Positions 9,020 through 17,675 of a stretch of DNA of 64,000 bases are shown one piece after another (position 1 is the stretch's first letter; each line of letters opens with the position of its first letter). The position numbers and the translations under genes were made by a program. Origin of the DNA: Paenibacillus zeisoli (GTDB taxonomy: Bacteria; Bacillota; Bacilli; Paenibacillales; Paenibacillaceae); contig NZ_RZNX01000001.1 in the NCBI RefSeq assembly GCF_003994465.1, forward strand, positions 868,001 to 932,000. Direction: 5' to 3'. The notes beneath the pieces are model-generated. The model worked only from the letters and a program-made list of their open reading frames with translations. It was not told the DNA's origin and did no database searches.

Positions 9020-10881
9020 AATTTATCACCCCATTCATTTTTAGGAATCACACACTGAATGATGGTGCCATGCCCCGGTGCAGAGCATATAAACAAGCCA
9101 TAACGAGTCCCATACTGGAACCTAATCCGGTCCATCACACTGCGTAAGCCCAGACCTCTTCTCTCTTGATTCATTACCAGATCGCCCTCAGGTTCGGCTT
9201 TAATTTCATGATCGTTTTCACTTTCACTAAAATATTTAAGATTGGATAGTTGCCGTGAACTCATCCCTATTCCATTATCTTCTATGCGAAGCAGAATTCG
9301 ATTCTCGTGGGTCCAACCGGTAATCTTCAGATGACCTTTATATTCAATCCCTTCAAAACCATGCTGAATACAGTTCTCCACCAGAGGCTGGATCGTAAGC
9401 TTAAGAACAAGACAATTCATCAACTCTTCCGGTATCTCCAGACTGTAGTCGAACACTTCTTCAAAGCGGAATTTCTGAATTTCCAAATAATTAATGACAT
9501 GTTCCAGTTCTTGTCTAAGCGGGATTTCTTCCTTACCTTGGAAGCTGATCCTAAGTATACTGGCCAGTCTGAGCACCATTCCACTCACTTTCTTACCTTG
9601 ATTCTGAATTGCTAGAGCGTTGATGGACTCCAGAGTATTGAACAGGAAGTGAGGTTTGATCTGCGCTTGAAGCACTCTAAGCTCCGCGTTGGTCTTCTTC
9701 TCCTGCTCGTTCCTGACCTGGTCGAACAGCTGGGAGATTTTATCCATTTGGTTGTTAAAGCCCTTCTGGAGCAGTAGAAGCTCATCGTCCCCCTTCTCAT
9801 CCACCCTTGCACCTAGATCACCGGCTTCCGCTTTACGCATGAACCTTACAATGACCCCAATTGTGCCTGTAATACGATTCATGAAGAAGACGTTGAACAT
9901 CACAGCCGTAACCACAAAGATTGCCAATATCCCGACGAACCACTTCGCAAAGGTCATCACTTCACTCGACAGATAGCTCCATGAGGTTACAGACACAATG
10001 CTCCATGGATGCTCTTTCAGATGATATATCGATATTACGCTTTCCTGACCACCAAACTTACCTTTGAAACTCTGATATTTACCCCCATAGGAAAGAGTCT
10101 CATTGACATATTTATTGATCGAGGTTCCGTCAAAAGCATCTTTATTGTCATACAGAACCAGACCCTTATTGTTAACCAGAAAAAAACGAGTGTCTCGCTG
10201 ATTACCGCCAACTTGCAGGTTTTTAAAAATATCATCGATCTCCCAGTTCTTGATTTGAACCGCAAGTATGCCCATTTTTTGAAGGTTGCTCAGCTTCTTA
10301 ATCACCCTTATTTGCGTAAAACCCGGCTCTGAGCCTGTTAATTCAGGATATTCGTGAGGCGCAATCCATAGCGCACGCCCGTTTAACTTCATCACTTCTT
10401 TGTATACCGGATGGTTCTTTAATTGCAGATAGGTTAGGGGTGTGAAGCCTTCCTTGTCAAAGACGGGAAAAGGCTTGATGGATTCATAATTCTTATAACT
10501 ATACAAGTTGTTGAGCGTATTTAAATTGTAGAGAAAGGCATAATCGATGGCCGGATGATTATACAGCAGCGTTCGAAAGCTCGTCTGGTTGGCATTCAGT
10601 TCAATCTGTCCTTCGTTCGTGAGGTTCTGAGTTTTGGGATCACTGGAAGAAAGGGCATTCTGGAATAATTCCCGGTCACTTCCGCTGCGGGTTACATTGT
10701 CAATTTCCTTAAACACACTATTGATGCTAAACCCAATAGACTTTAAGGCATACTCAGCCTGCTCACTATATTTACTCTCTATTGACCGAAAAGTAACCAG
10801 AAATGCGATGAACCCGAGCACAAAAATAGGGATTATTATAAGAAGAATAAATGCGGTAAGAAGTTTGATACGCAAATTCAT
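9016..10881 (-). CDS. Sensor histidine kinase, YesM type
   Basis: 621 aa. Membrane segment at residues 8-30, an extracytoplasmic Cache-like sensor of about 260 residues, a second membrane segment near 305-330, a HAMP domain, the His_kinase motif (KPHFLFNTLESINALA; phospho-His within HFLFN) and a HATPase domain (NGIGMS; GLGLRSVMDRI). This LytS/YesM group pairs with AraC-type regulators. It lies 27 bp after the second permease gene, so transporter and sensor are one transcription unit. The partner regulator overlaps by 4 bp. Confidence 0.92.
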   Translation of the reverse strand: MNLRIKLLTAFILLIIIPIFVLGFIAFLVTFRSIESKYSEQAEYALKSIGFSINSVFKEIDNVTRSGSDRELFQNALSSSDPKTQNLTNEGQIELNANQTSFRTLLYNHPAIDYAFLYNLNTLNNLYSYKNYESIKPFPVFDKEGFTPLTYLQLKNHPVYKEVMKLNGRALWIAPHEYPELTGSEPGFTQIRVIKKLSNLQKMGILAVQIKNWEIDDIFKNLQVGGNQRDTRFFLVNNKGLVLYDNKDAFDGTSINKYVNETLSYGGKYQSFKGKFGGQESVISIYHLKEHPWSIVSVTSWSYLSSEVMTFAKWFVGILAIFVVTAVMFNVFFMNRITGTIGVIVRFMRKAEAGDLGARVDEKGDDELLLLQKGFNNQMDKISQLFDQVRNEQEKKTNAELRVLQAQIKPHFLFNTLESINALAIQNQGKKVSGMVLRLASILRISFQGKEEIPLRQELEHVINYLEIQKFRFEEVFDYSLEIPEELMNCLVLKLTIQPLVENCIQHGFEGIEYKGHLKITGWTHENRILLRIEDNGIGMSSRQLSNLKYFSESENDHEIKAEPEGDLVMNQERRGLGLRSVMDRIRFQYGTRYGLFICSAPGHGTIIQCVIPKNEWGDKF

Positions 10882-10908
10882 AGGGATAACTCCTCACTCA
10901 TCTAGCTT

Positions 10909-11742
10909 TTATCCCTTAACGCCACCCGCAGTTACTCCTTCGATAATCTTCTCCTGCAGGAATGCATAAATAACAATTACTGGAACAACGCTGTATACAA
11001 TACCGGCAGACATTTGCGCATAATTCATTTGATACTGGTTACGGAACTGGACCATACCAACGGGCAGGGTGCGAAGAGTATCTTTGGAAAGGAAATAGTT
11101 AGCAAGCAGGAATTCATTCCAGTTGCTAAGGAAATTCACGATGAAGACTGTAACTATCGCGGGAACAGTTAAAGGTAGCACTATCTTAGCAAAGATACCT
11201 GATGCGCTCAATCCATCCATCACGGCTGCCTCTTCAATTTCACCAGGGAGAGAACGCATAAATTCAGCCAGTATGATCACGGTAAATGGAATGGCATTTC
11301 CGATATATGGAATGATCAGTGCTAAATGCGTATTCAGAATTCCAAGCTTGTTCACCAGAGTATAAATCGGGAGCATCATAGCATTATTCGGGATTAACAT
11401 TCCAATTAGGACCGCGCCAAACAAGACGGACGCTATTCTTCCGAACCGCATTCGAGTCACGGCGAAGGAGAACATAGATGCCAGTAATATCGTTAACAAT
11501 GCTGAAATCAGCGAGATATACAAGCTGTTAATGAAGTAGGTGCTGATTTTTGCATTTACCCATGCCTCATAGTAGTTATTGAAGACAAACTCTTTGGGCA
11601 GACCAAAAGGATGAAGCGCTATCGCATTATTATCTTTCTTAACTGAGGAGAATAGGACGAACAAGAACGGGAACAGAATAACCAGCAGGTAGCCTAACAA
11701 AAATAAATGAGGAATTCCCCTCTTCAGGTTACGTACCATCAA
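10909..11742 (-). CDS. Carbohydrate ABC transporter permease, MalG/AraQ type
   Basis: 277 aa, six predicted membrane helices, and the EAA motif of CUT1 permeases (EEAAVMDGLSASGIFAKIVLPL) near residue 175. It contacts the shared ATPase (MsmX-like) that these operons usually lack; none is encoded here. It overlaps the first permease gene by 4 bp, consistent with translational coupling. Confidence 0.92.
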   Translation of the reverse strand: MMVRNLKRGIPHLFLLGYLLVILFPFLFVLFSSVKKDNNAIALHPFGLPKEFVFNNYYEAWVNAKISTYFINSLYISLISALLTILLASMFSFAVTRMRFGRIASVLFGAVLIGMLIPNNAMMLPIYTLVNKLGILNTHLALIIPYIGNAIPFTVIILAEFMRSLPGEIEEAAVMDGLSASGIFAKIVLPLTVPAIVTVFIVNFLSNWNEFLLANYFLSKDTLRTLPVGMVQFRNQYQMNYAQMSAGIVYSVVPVIVIYAFLQEKIIEGVTAGGVKG

Positions 11743-12629
11743 TACTCAATCCTTTCATTACGCCGTGCAACCAGCAGTTGATAGATTAAGGTAACAATAA
11801 GCGTAAAGATAAAGATCAACACGGCAATTGAGTTACCATAACCGTATTTGAAGCTCGTAATCGCGTATCTGATCATATACGTAGCCATAACTTCGGTGGA
11901 GCCCGCTGGGCCGCCATTCGTCATGACAATAACGATATCCGCTGCTTTCATTGCACCTGCAATGGAGAGCATAACCACCACGGAGATGATCGGTGTGATA
12001 AGCGGCAGAACGATACGGGTTGCACGCTGATACGCTGTAGCCCCATCAATCGCAGCAGCTTCTTCGAGTTCCTTCGGGATCGAAAGGATCGCAGCCAGCA
12101 CCATAATAATGTAGTATCCAGTCCACTGCCAGGCGTTCGTGATAAGGATAGACAGCATCGCATAGGTATTATCAGACAGCCAATAAATCTTGCCTATTCC
12201 AAAGAAACTCAATATTTTGTTAAGGAGGCCGATGTCGGGTTCATAGATGAATCCCCACAGAATACCAATAACTGCCGTAGACATAATGGAGGGGAGGAAT
12301 ATCGCTGTCTTGTACAGACCCTTCAGCTTCTTAACATGTGCTATGAGGAGGGAGAAGATTACAATAACAGGGACTTGAAGGAACACAGAGAACAAAATGA
12401 AATAAGCATTATTTTTCACGGCCACCCAGAAGCGATCTTGACCCAGTGCTTTGGTAAAGTTATCGATACCGATATACTTGATTTTGTCCAGTTTCGCAAC
12501 ACCATTCCAACTGGTGAAGCTGAAATAGAGAGAGGAGAAAATCGGATAAATGAAAAACATTAGGAACAGCATGACTGCGGGCAATACGAACAATATGAAT
12601 ACAGTAGGATTCTTCATTGCTTTGTTCAT
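11739..12629 (-). CDS. Carbohydrate ABC transporter permease, MalF/UgpA type
   Basis: 296 aa, six predicted membrane helices, EAA loop (LEEAAAIDGATAYQRATRIVLPL) near residue 190. With the MalG-type partner it forms the membrane channel of a CUT1 importer. It is preceded by a hairpin with T-rich tail between it and the binding-protein gene, which would lower expression relative to the binding protein. Confidence 0.92.
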   Translation of the reverse strand: MNKAMKNPTVFILFVLPAVMLFLMFFIYPIFSSLYFSFTSWNGVAKLDKIKYIGIDNFTKALGQDRFWVAVKNNAYFILFSVFLQVPVIVIFSLLIAHVKKLKGLYKTAIFLPSIMSTAVIGILWGFIYEPDIGLLNKILSFFGIGKIYWLSDNTYAMLSILITNAWQWTGYYIIMVLAAILSIPKELEEAAAIDGATAYQRATRIVLPLITPIISVVVMLSIAGAMKAADIVIVMTNGGPAGSTEVMATYMIRYAITSFKYGYGNSIAVLIFIFTLIVTLIYQLLVARRNERIEY

Positions 12630-12689
12630 ACCAAACCTCCGGTTTGTTAGACAACAGGTCTTCCTTCATCCATTGCCCATCTCGAGTGT

Positions 12690-12728
12690 AGAAAGAAATG
12701 CATCCTTACTTCGTAGTAAGGATACATT
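12690..12728 (-). terminator. Attenuating hairpin between binding protein and permease genes
   Basis: Minus strand: 14-bp stem with one mismatch (12697-12710 with 12715-12728), loop ACGA, then TTCTTTC. It sits 20 bp after the binding-protein stop inside the operon. Partial termination here is the usual way to make more binding protein than permease. Confidence 0.75.
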
Positions 12729-12748
12729 CCTTAAGTATGTCCATAAGG

Positions 12749-14128
12749 CTATTCTTTGTTAGCCAGGACCTCATCAGTTACTTTTTGAAGATCCCCAGCC
12801 ATTTTCTCAGGTGTGGTTTGGCCCCCAATCAGCTTTTGAATTTGTACAGCACTGAACTCTGTATTGATATCCGGATCCACTTGGGAATCCCAAGCCGGGA
12901 AAGAACCCTGCGTGCTGTTTAGTACTTTAATGATGTCCTTCATCAACTCATCATTGACGGTAGAATTAAGTTTGTCTTCAGGAATGGTCATCGAAGGCAG
13001 CACGCCATCTTCAGTGAGTCCCCGCAGCTGCATATCTTCGTTGAATAACTCCTTGATGAACTTCTTAACCGCGTCCAATTTACGTGGGTCATCCGCTACG
13101 GCTGCCGAGAATCCATAACCGTTATTGGAGTCACGCATAAGAGCTGTTTGCTCTCCGGTGCCGCCGTCTACAGGAGGCATGTTGAAGAACCCTACTTTAC
13201 CAATCATGGCTTCGCCTGATTGTCCTTTTTTGAATACCGAAGATTTCCATGTGCCATCAAACCAGAGCGGGGCTTCGCCGGAAGTGAATTGGCCCGTGAT
13301 GTCTCCATACGCGAACCCGAGCTCACCTTTTTTGAAATAACCTTTTTTCTCCCACTCCACATGCTTCGCAAATGCCTTCACCATATTAGGATCAGTCCAT
13401 TTGGCTTCACCAGCAGCGATTCTTTTGACAATATCCGGCCCTGCGTAACGAGCCCATAATTGGTTGGTTAACATTAGAGGAACCCAACCCTCCTTAGATG
13501 CTGCGGCAATAGGTGTTTTGCCATCGGCTTTGATTTTGACTAGGAGTTCTTCAAGCTCGGGGAAGGTGTTTGGCACTTTCAGACCCTTTTGAGCAAAGTA
13601 ATCTTTGTTATAGAAGAAGCCTTCAGCGGAAGCCCCAATAGGCAGACCATACACTTTACCTTCATAAGTATAAGGATCAAGCACATTAGGAAATTTATCA
13701 CTGAGGCCAAGCTCTGCAAGAATTGGGGTCAAATCCAGCATTCTGCCTTCCTTTGCATACAATTGAGCATCCGGACTTCCGAATACGTCGAAGATATCTG
13801 GCGGGTTCCCTGCCGCCATCTCCCCGCGCAGCTTCTCTTTCCGGTTAACTTCGGAATCAACAGCGTCCAGCTTGATGGTGAGGCCTGGAGTCTCATCCTG
13901 AACTTTCTTCACCACATCCTGTAGAATGGCCAGACGATTCTTCTTGTCGGCTCCGACCTGGGTGTGACGTAATGTCACCTCAAAGGGTGAATTATCTGCC
14001 TTCTCTTCTTGCTTGGCTGGCTCACCGGTTTTAGCAGGTTTCTCAGTATTAGAACCGCCACTACAAGCCGAAAGCATAGTGGTTGTCACCAGGAGAAGTG
14101 ACAGCAACAATACCAGACTTTTTTTCAT
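12749..14128 (-). CDS. Carbohydrate ABC transporter substrate-binding lipoprotein
   Basis: 459 aa, family 1 extracellular solute-binding protein. Signal peptide with lipobox LSAC (Cys22), then a Glu/Lys-rich linker and the two-lobe fold. Blocks such as AAGNPPDIFDVFGSPD, YGLPIGASAEGFFYNK and PLWFDGTWKSS are typical of CUT1 sugar-binding proteins. First gene of the operon, with RBS GGGAGGG before ATG. The sugar is not identifiable. The long extracytoplasmic kinase downstream suggests an oligosaccharide released outside the cell. Confidence 0.92.
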   Translation of the reverse strand: MKKSLVLLLSLLLVTTTMLSACSGGSNTEKPAKTGEPAKQEEKADNSPFEVTLRHTQVGADKKNRLAILQDVVKKVQDETPGLTIKLDAVDSEVNRKEKLRGEMAAGNPPDIFDVFGSPDAQLYAKEGRMLDLTPILAELGLSDKFPNVLDPYTYEGKVYGLPIGASAEGFFYNKDYFAQKGLKVPNTFPELEELLVKIKADGKTPIAAASKEGWVPLMLTNQLWARYAGPDIVKRIAAGEAKWTDPNMVKAFAKHVEWEKKGYFKKGELGFAYGDITGQFTSGEAPLWFDGTWKSSVFKKGQSGEAMIGKVGFFNMPPVDGGTGEQTALMRDSNNGYGFSAAVADDPRKLDAVKKFIKELFNEDMQLRGLTEDGVLPSMTIPEDKLNSTVNDELMKDIIKVLNSTQGSFPAWDSQVDPDINTEFSAVQIQKLIGGQTTPEKMAGDLQKVTDEVLANKE

Positions 14129-14170
14129 ATATATTGACCCTCCCGTAGAATGGTTTGCCTTACACTTTTC

Positions 14171-14199
14171 ATTATAGGAAACGCTTTCAGAATTGGTAA
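14171..14199 (-). promoter_or_regulatory. Promoter of the sugar ABC operon with CcpA (cre) site
   Basis: Minus strand: TTACCA (complement of 14194-14199), 17 bp, TATAAT (complement of 14171-14176). A cre box, CTGAAAGCGTTTCCT (14176-14190), fills the spacer and touches the -10. It matches WTGNAANCGNWNNCW except at the first base. CcpA bound there would repress, as expected for a secondary-sugar importer. Confidence 0.78.
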
Positions 14200-14265
14200 G
14201 GAGGACATATTTCTTATAGAGGGATAAAATCTTCTAATTGCCATGTACGAAGGACTGAATCATAA

Positions 14266-14309
14266 CAAAAAACGTGAGGCTCAGTATCCGAGGATACTGA
14301 TTCTCACGC
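14266..14309 (-). terminator. Terminator of the pflB-pflA transcript
   Basis: Minus strand: long stem GCGTGAG..CAGTATCC with its complement (14272-14309), one small internal mismatch, then TTTTTTG. Located 21 bp after the pflA stop. Confidence 0.88.
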
Positions 14310-14329
14310 TATTTATGATGCGGTGAACT

Positions 14330-15070
14330 CTATACCTGCAGGGCACTTTGACTACGTCCATCCTCTACTAACTGATAGGCTCGTTGAACCTCTTCATCCG
14401 TAGGAGAAGGTACATTCTCGAGAGGATACTTCCAGTTTAACGCTTCCCATTTGTAGATACCCATTTGGTGATAGGGTAGGATTTCAAATTTCTCGACACC
14501 CTTTAACTTCCCGATAAATTGCCCCAGACGCAGCAAGTCTTCCTCATCATCGTTGATGCCTGGAACAAGTACGTGTCTGATCCACATTGACTTGTTATGC
14601 TCTGACAACCATTCTGCCATATGAAGCATCCGCTCGTTAGGCTTACCTGTAAGTTCAATATGCTTCTCGTTGTCAATATGTTTCAGATCGAGAAGGACAA
14701 GATCCGTTACATCGAGTAAATCTTTAATTTTGTCGCCTTCATTATAACCGTTGGTATCTAAAGTAGTATGAAGCTCCCAGCGCTGCTTGACCTCGCGGAA
14801 CAGCTCTGCAACAAAATGAGCCTGCAGCGTTGCCTCTCCTCCAGACACGGTTAATCCGCCGCCGGAAGAACGATAGTAGTTAATGTAAGGCTCAATCTCG
14901 GCAAGTACCTCTTCCATATGCATATCCTTGCCGCCCGTCAGATTCCAAGTATCCGGGTTATGGCAGTATTTGCATTTCAGCAGGCAGCCCTGCATAAAGA
15001 GGACGAACCGTATTCCCGGGCCATCAACGGTTCCGAAAGTTTCTAGTGAGTGAATATGACCTGTGAGCAT
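14330..15070 (-). CDS. pflA: Pyruvate formate-lyase activating enzyme
   Basis: Radical-SAM enzyme that installs the glycyl radical on PflB. 246 aa with the [4Fe-4S] motif CLLKCKYC (CxxxCxxC, residues about 29-36) preceded by DGPGIRFVLFMQG, and the GGEAT SAM-binding segment. It lies 78 bp after pflB, same strand, before a strong terminator, so the two are co-transcribed. Cytoplasmic, needed only without oxygen. Confidence 0.96.
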   Translation of the reverse strand: MLTGHIHSLETFGTVDGPGIRFVLFMQGCLLKCKYCHNPDTWNLTGGKDMHMEEVLAEIEPYINYYRSSGGGLTVSGGEATLQAHFVAELFREVKQRWELHTTLDTNGYNEGDKIKDLLDVTDLVLLDLKHIDNEKHIELTGKPNERMLHMAEWLSEHNKSMWIRHVLVPGINDDEEDLLRLGQFIGKLKGVEKFEILPYHQMGIYKWEALNWKYPLENVPSPTDEEVQRAYQLVEDGRSQSALQV

Positions 15071-15148
15071 GTTTGTCTCATCCCTTTCTGCAGGAGCTGC
15101 AGCTGATTATGGTCTTACAATTTGTATCAGATTACGTGACTAACTTTC

Positions 15149-17410
15149 TTACATTGATCCGTGGAAAGTACGGTTAATGACATCGAGCTGTTGTTCACGA
15201 GTCAGCTTAATGAAGTTAACTGCATATCCTGATACCCGAATCGTCAATTGTGGGTAGTTCTCTGGGTGGTCCATAGCATCTATGAGCTGTTCACGGTCAA
15301 ATACGTTGACATTCAAGTGATGTGCATTGCTGCCGAAATAGCCATCCATCATGGATACGAGATTGGATTTGCGGATCTCTGGTTCCTTGCCCAGTGCTTT
15401 AGGCACAATGGAGAAGGTATTTGAGATACCGTCCAGGCTGTGTTCATATGGCAGCTTGGCTACGGAACTAAGAGAAGCAAGAGCCCCTTTCTTGTCACGT
15501 CCGTGCATTGGGTTAGCCCCTGGAGCAAACGGCTCACCGGCTTTACGTCCATCTGGCGTTGTACCTGTCTTCTTACCATACACAACATTTGATGTGATAG
15601 TAAGAACAGATTGTGTTGGCATTGCATTACGATAAGCTTTGTGTTTGCGGATCATGCTCATGAACTGTTCAACCAGTTCAACGGCAATTTGGTCAACGCG
15701 ATCGTCATTGTTACCGTAGCAAGGGAACTCGCCTTCAATCTCAAAATCAACAGCAATTCCATTCTCGTTGCGAATAGGTTTAACTTTAGCATATTTGATA
15801 GCACTCAGAGAGTCAGCCGCAACGGAAAGTCCTGCGATACCGCAAGCCATAGTACGAAGGATATCACGGTCATGAAGCGCCATTTCAATCCGTTCATAAC
15901 TATATTTATCATGCATATAGTGAATAACGTTCAGCGTATTCATATAAAGCTTAGCCAACCATTCCATCATCGGTTTGAAGCGTTTCATAACTTCTGCATA
16001 ATCCAGTACTTCTCCGCTAATGGCAGGATACTCTGGTCCAACTTGTGCTCCGGACTTTTCATCCTTACCGCCGTTAATTGCATACAGCAACGCTTTGGCC
16101 AGATTCGCACGGGCACCGAAGAATTGCATTTGCTTACCGATCTCCATTGCGGACACGCAGCAGGCAATTCCATAATCGTCACCATAAATCGGACGCATCA
16201 AGTCGTCATTCTCATATTGAATGGAGCTGGTTTCGATGGATACTTTAGCACAATATTTCTTGAATCCTTCAGGCAGCTTCTCAGACCACAGCACAGTCAG
16301 GTTAGGTTCTGGAGCTGCTCCAAGATTATAGAGTGTATGAAGGAAGCGGAAGCTGTTCTTGGTTACTCTAGTCTGTCCATTAACGGCCATACCGCCGATA
16401 GATTCAGTTACCCAAGTAGGGTCACCACTGAACAGATCATTATAGTCAGGTGTACGCAGGAATTTCACGATACGAAGCTTCATGACGAAATGGTCAACCA
16501 ATTCTTGGGCTTGCTCTTCAGTTAATGAACCTTCAGCCAGATCCCGTTCAATGTAGATATCAAGGAAAGAGGATACACGGCCGAGTGACATTGCAGCACC
16601 ATTTTGTTCCTTAATTGCTGCCAGGTAACCGAAGTAGACCCATTGGAACGCTTCTTTTGCATTGTTAGCTGGCTTGGAGATGTCAAATCCGTGCATTTCA
16701 GCCAACACTTTGAGTTCACCAAGGGCACGAATTTGTTCAGACAGTTCTTCGCGAAGACGAATAACATCCTCATCGATCACATCAAGCTCAAGCTGTTTGA
16801 GTTCTTGCTTCTTCTGATTAACCAAGAAGTCTACGCCGTACAGTGCAACTCTGCGGTAGTCGCCGATAATACGGCCGCGGCCATAAGCATCAGGAAGACC
16901 GGTAATGATGCCCGCTTTACGAGCTGCTCTCATTTCAGAAGTATAGGCATCAAATACACCCTGGTTATGTGTTTTGCGAATGCCATTAAAAATATTGATT
17001 ACTTCTTCAGGCATTTTGAAGCCGTAAGCCTCACAAGCATCAATCATCATTCTAATCCCGCCGAAAGGCTGAATAGAACGTTTGAACGGAGCATCCGTCT
17101 GTACACCGACGATTTGTTCTTTCTCTTTATCCAGATAACCTGGTTTATGGGAAACAATGGTTGATGGGGTGTTAACGTCAACATCAAGTACGCCGCCATT
17201 ATCCCGTTCTTTCTTAGTCAATTCGGAGACAATGTCCCACAGTTCCTTGGTGTTCTGTGTGGCACCCTGCAAGAAATCTTCACGGCCGAGATATGGATTT
17301 ATGTTATCATCAATGAAATTACGCACATTGACTTCTTTTTGCCATTTCCCTTTCTTGAAGCTTCTCCATCCGGATTGTACGGTTTGTACTTCTCTCTCGA
17401 TAACCGACAT
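15149..17410 (-). CDS. pflB: Formate acetyltransferase (pyruvate formate-lyase)
   Basis: Converts pyruvate and CoA to acetyl-CoA and formate in mixed-acid fermentation. 753 aa from the chosen start (MSVIEREV), the usual length. That ATG is preceded by GGAGGG at 7 bp; a longer frame with 18 more residues exists but has no RBS. Catalytic Cys pair in [11 protein letters not shown], glycyl-radical site in RVSGYAVNF near the C-terminus. It has its own Fnr-type promoter with two Fnr boxes and a Rex-type box in the 5' UTR, followed by pflA. Confidence 0.96.
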   Translation of the reverse strand: MSVIEREVQTVQSGWRSFKKGKWQKEVNVRNFIDDNINPYLGREDFLQGATQNTKELWDIVSELTKKERDNGGVLDVDVNTPSTIVSHKPGYLDKEKEQIVGVQTDAPFKRSIQPFGGIRMMIDACEAYGFKMPEEVINIFNGIRKTHNQGVFDAYTSEMRAARKAGIITGLPDAYGRGRIIGDYRRVALYGVDFLVNQKKQELKQLELDVIDEDVIRLREELSEQIRALGELKVLAEMHGFDISKPANNAKEAFQWVYFGYLAAIKEQNGAAMSLGRVSSFLDIYIERDLAEGSLTEEQAQELVDHFVMKLRIVKFLRTPDYNDLFSGDPTWVTESIGGMAVNGQTRVTKNSFRFLHTLYNLGAAPEPNLTVLWSEKLPEGFKKYCAKVSIETSSIQYENDDLMRPIYGDDYGIACCVSAMEIGKQMQFFGARANLAKALLYAINGGKDEKSGAQVGPEYPAISGEVLDYAEVMKRFKPMMEWLAKLYMNTLNVIHYMHDKYSYERIEMALHDRDILRTMACGIAGLSVAADSLSAIKYAKVKPIRNENGIAVDFEIEGEFPCYGNNDDRVDQIAVELVEQFMSMIRKHKAYRNAMPTQSVLTITSNVVYGKKTGTTPDGRKAGEPFAPGANPMHGRDKKGALASLSSVAKLPYEHSLDGISNTFSIVPKALGKEPEIRKSNLVSMMDGYFGSNAHHLNVNVFDREQLIDAMDHPENYPQLTIRVSGYAVNFIKLTREQQLDVINRTFHGSM

Positions 17411-17486
17411 GATATTTCCCTCCATCACATAAATTTTGATGCAAGCAGGAACATGTGAGATCACTTAGTTAATACATCTTAGCCAT

Positions 17487-17504
17487 TTGTGATTGTTTTC
17501 ACAA
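17487..17504 (-). promoter_or_regulatory. Rex-type box in the pflB 5' UTR
   Basis: TTGTGATTGTTTTCACAA fits the Firmicute Rex consensus TTGTGAA-N4-TTCACAA at 13 of 14 defined positions. It lies about +69 to +86 from the predicted pflB start. Rex leaves DNA when NADH rises, so this would hold pflB back until NADH accumulates. The rex gene is not in the window. Confidence 0.7.
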
Positions 17505-17578
17505 CGTATACAACCAGGTGCTACTCGTGACATCATCTATGTCCCATACTCTGTATCTTTGGGACTCTTTATACTTTT

Positions 17579-17643
17579 ATCATAGAGGTTTTCCCGTAAA
17601 AAGGATGTGACAAATATCACTCTTTCGGTGATATTTGTCACGT
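17579..17643 (-). promoter_or_regulatory. Fnr-activated promoter of pflB with tandem Fnr boxes
   Basis: Proximal box TGTGACAAATATCACT (17606-17621), then exactly 21 bp to the -10 TATGAT (complement of 17579-17584); the box centre is at -41.5. A second box GGTGATATTTGTCACG (17628-17643) is centred 22 bp further up. Each box is itself a dyad, so together they form a perfect 14-bp inverted repeat that may also act as the adhE terminator (TTTTT follows on the minus strand). Confidence 0.8.
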
Positions 17644-17675
17644 TGTTTTTAGCTTGCTATTCAGCTAGTCTTATC

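Noticed and set aside
15611-16525. 304-codon open frame opposite pflB
   Set aside because: Antisense to a certain gene, no RBS, no family likeness; a product of the codon pattern of pflB.
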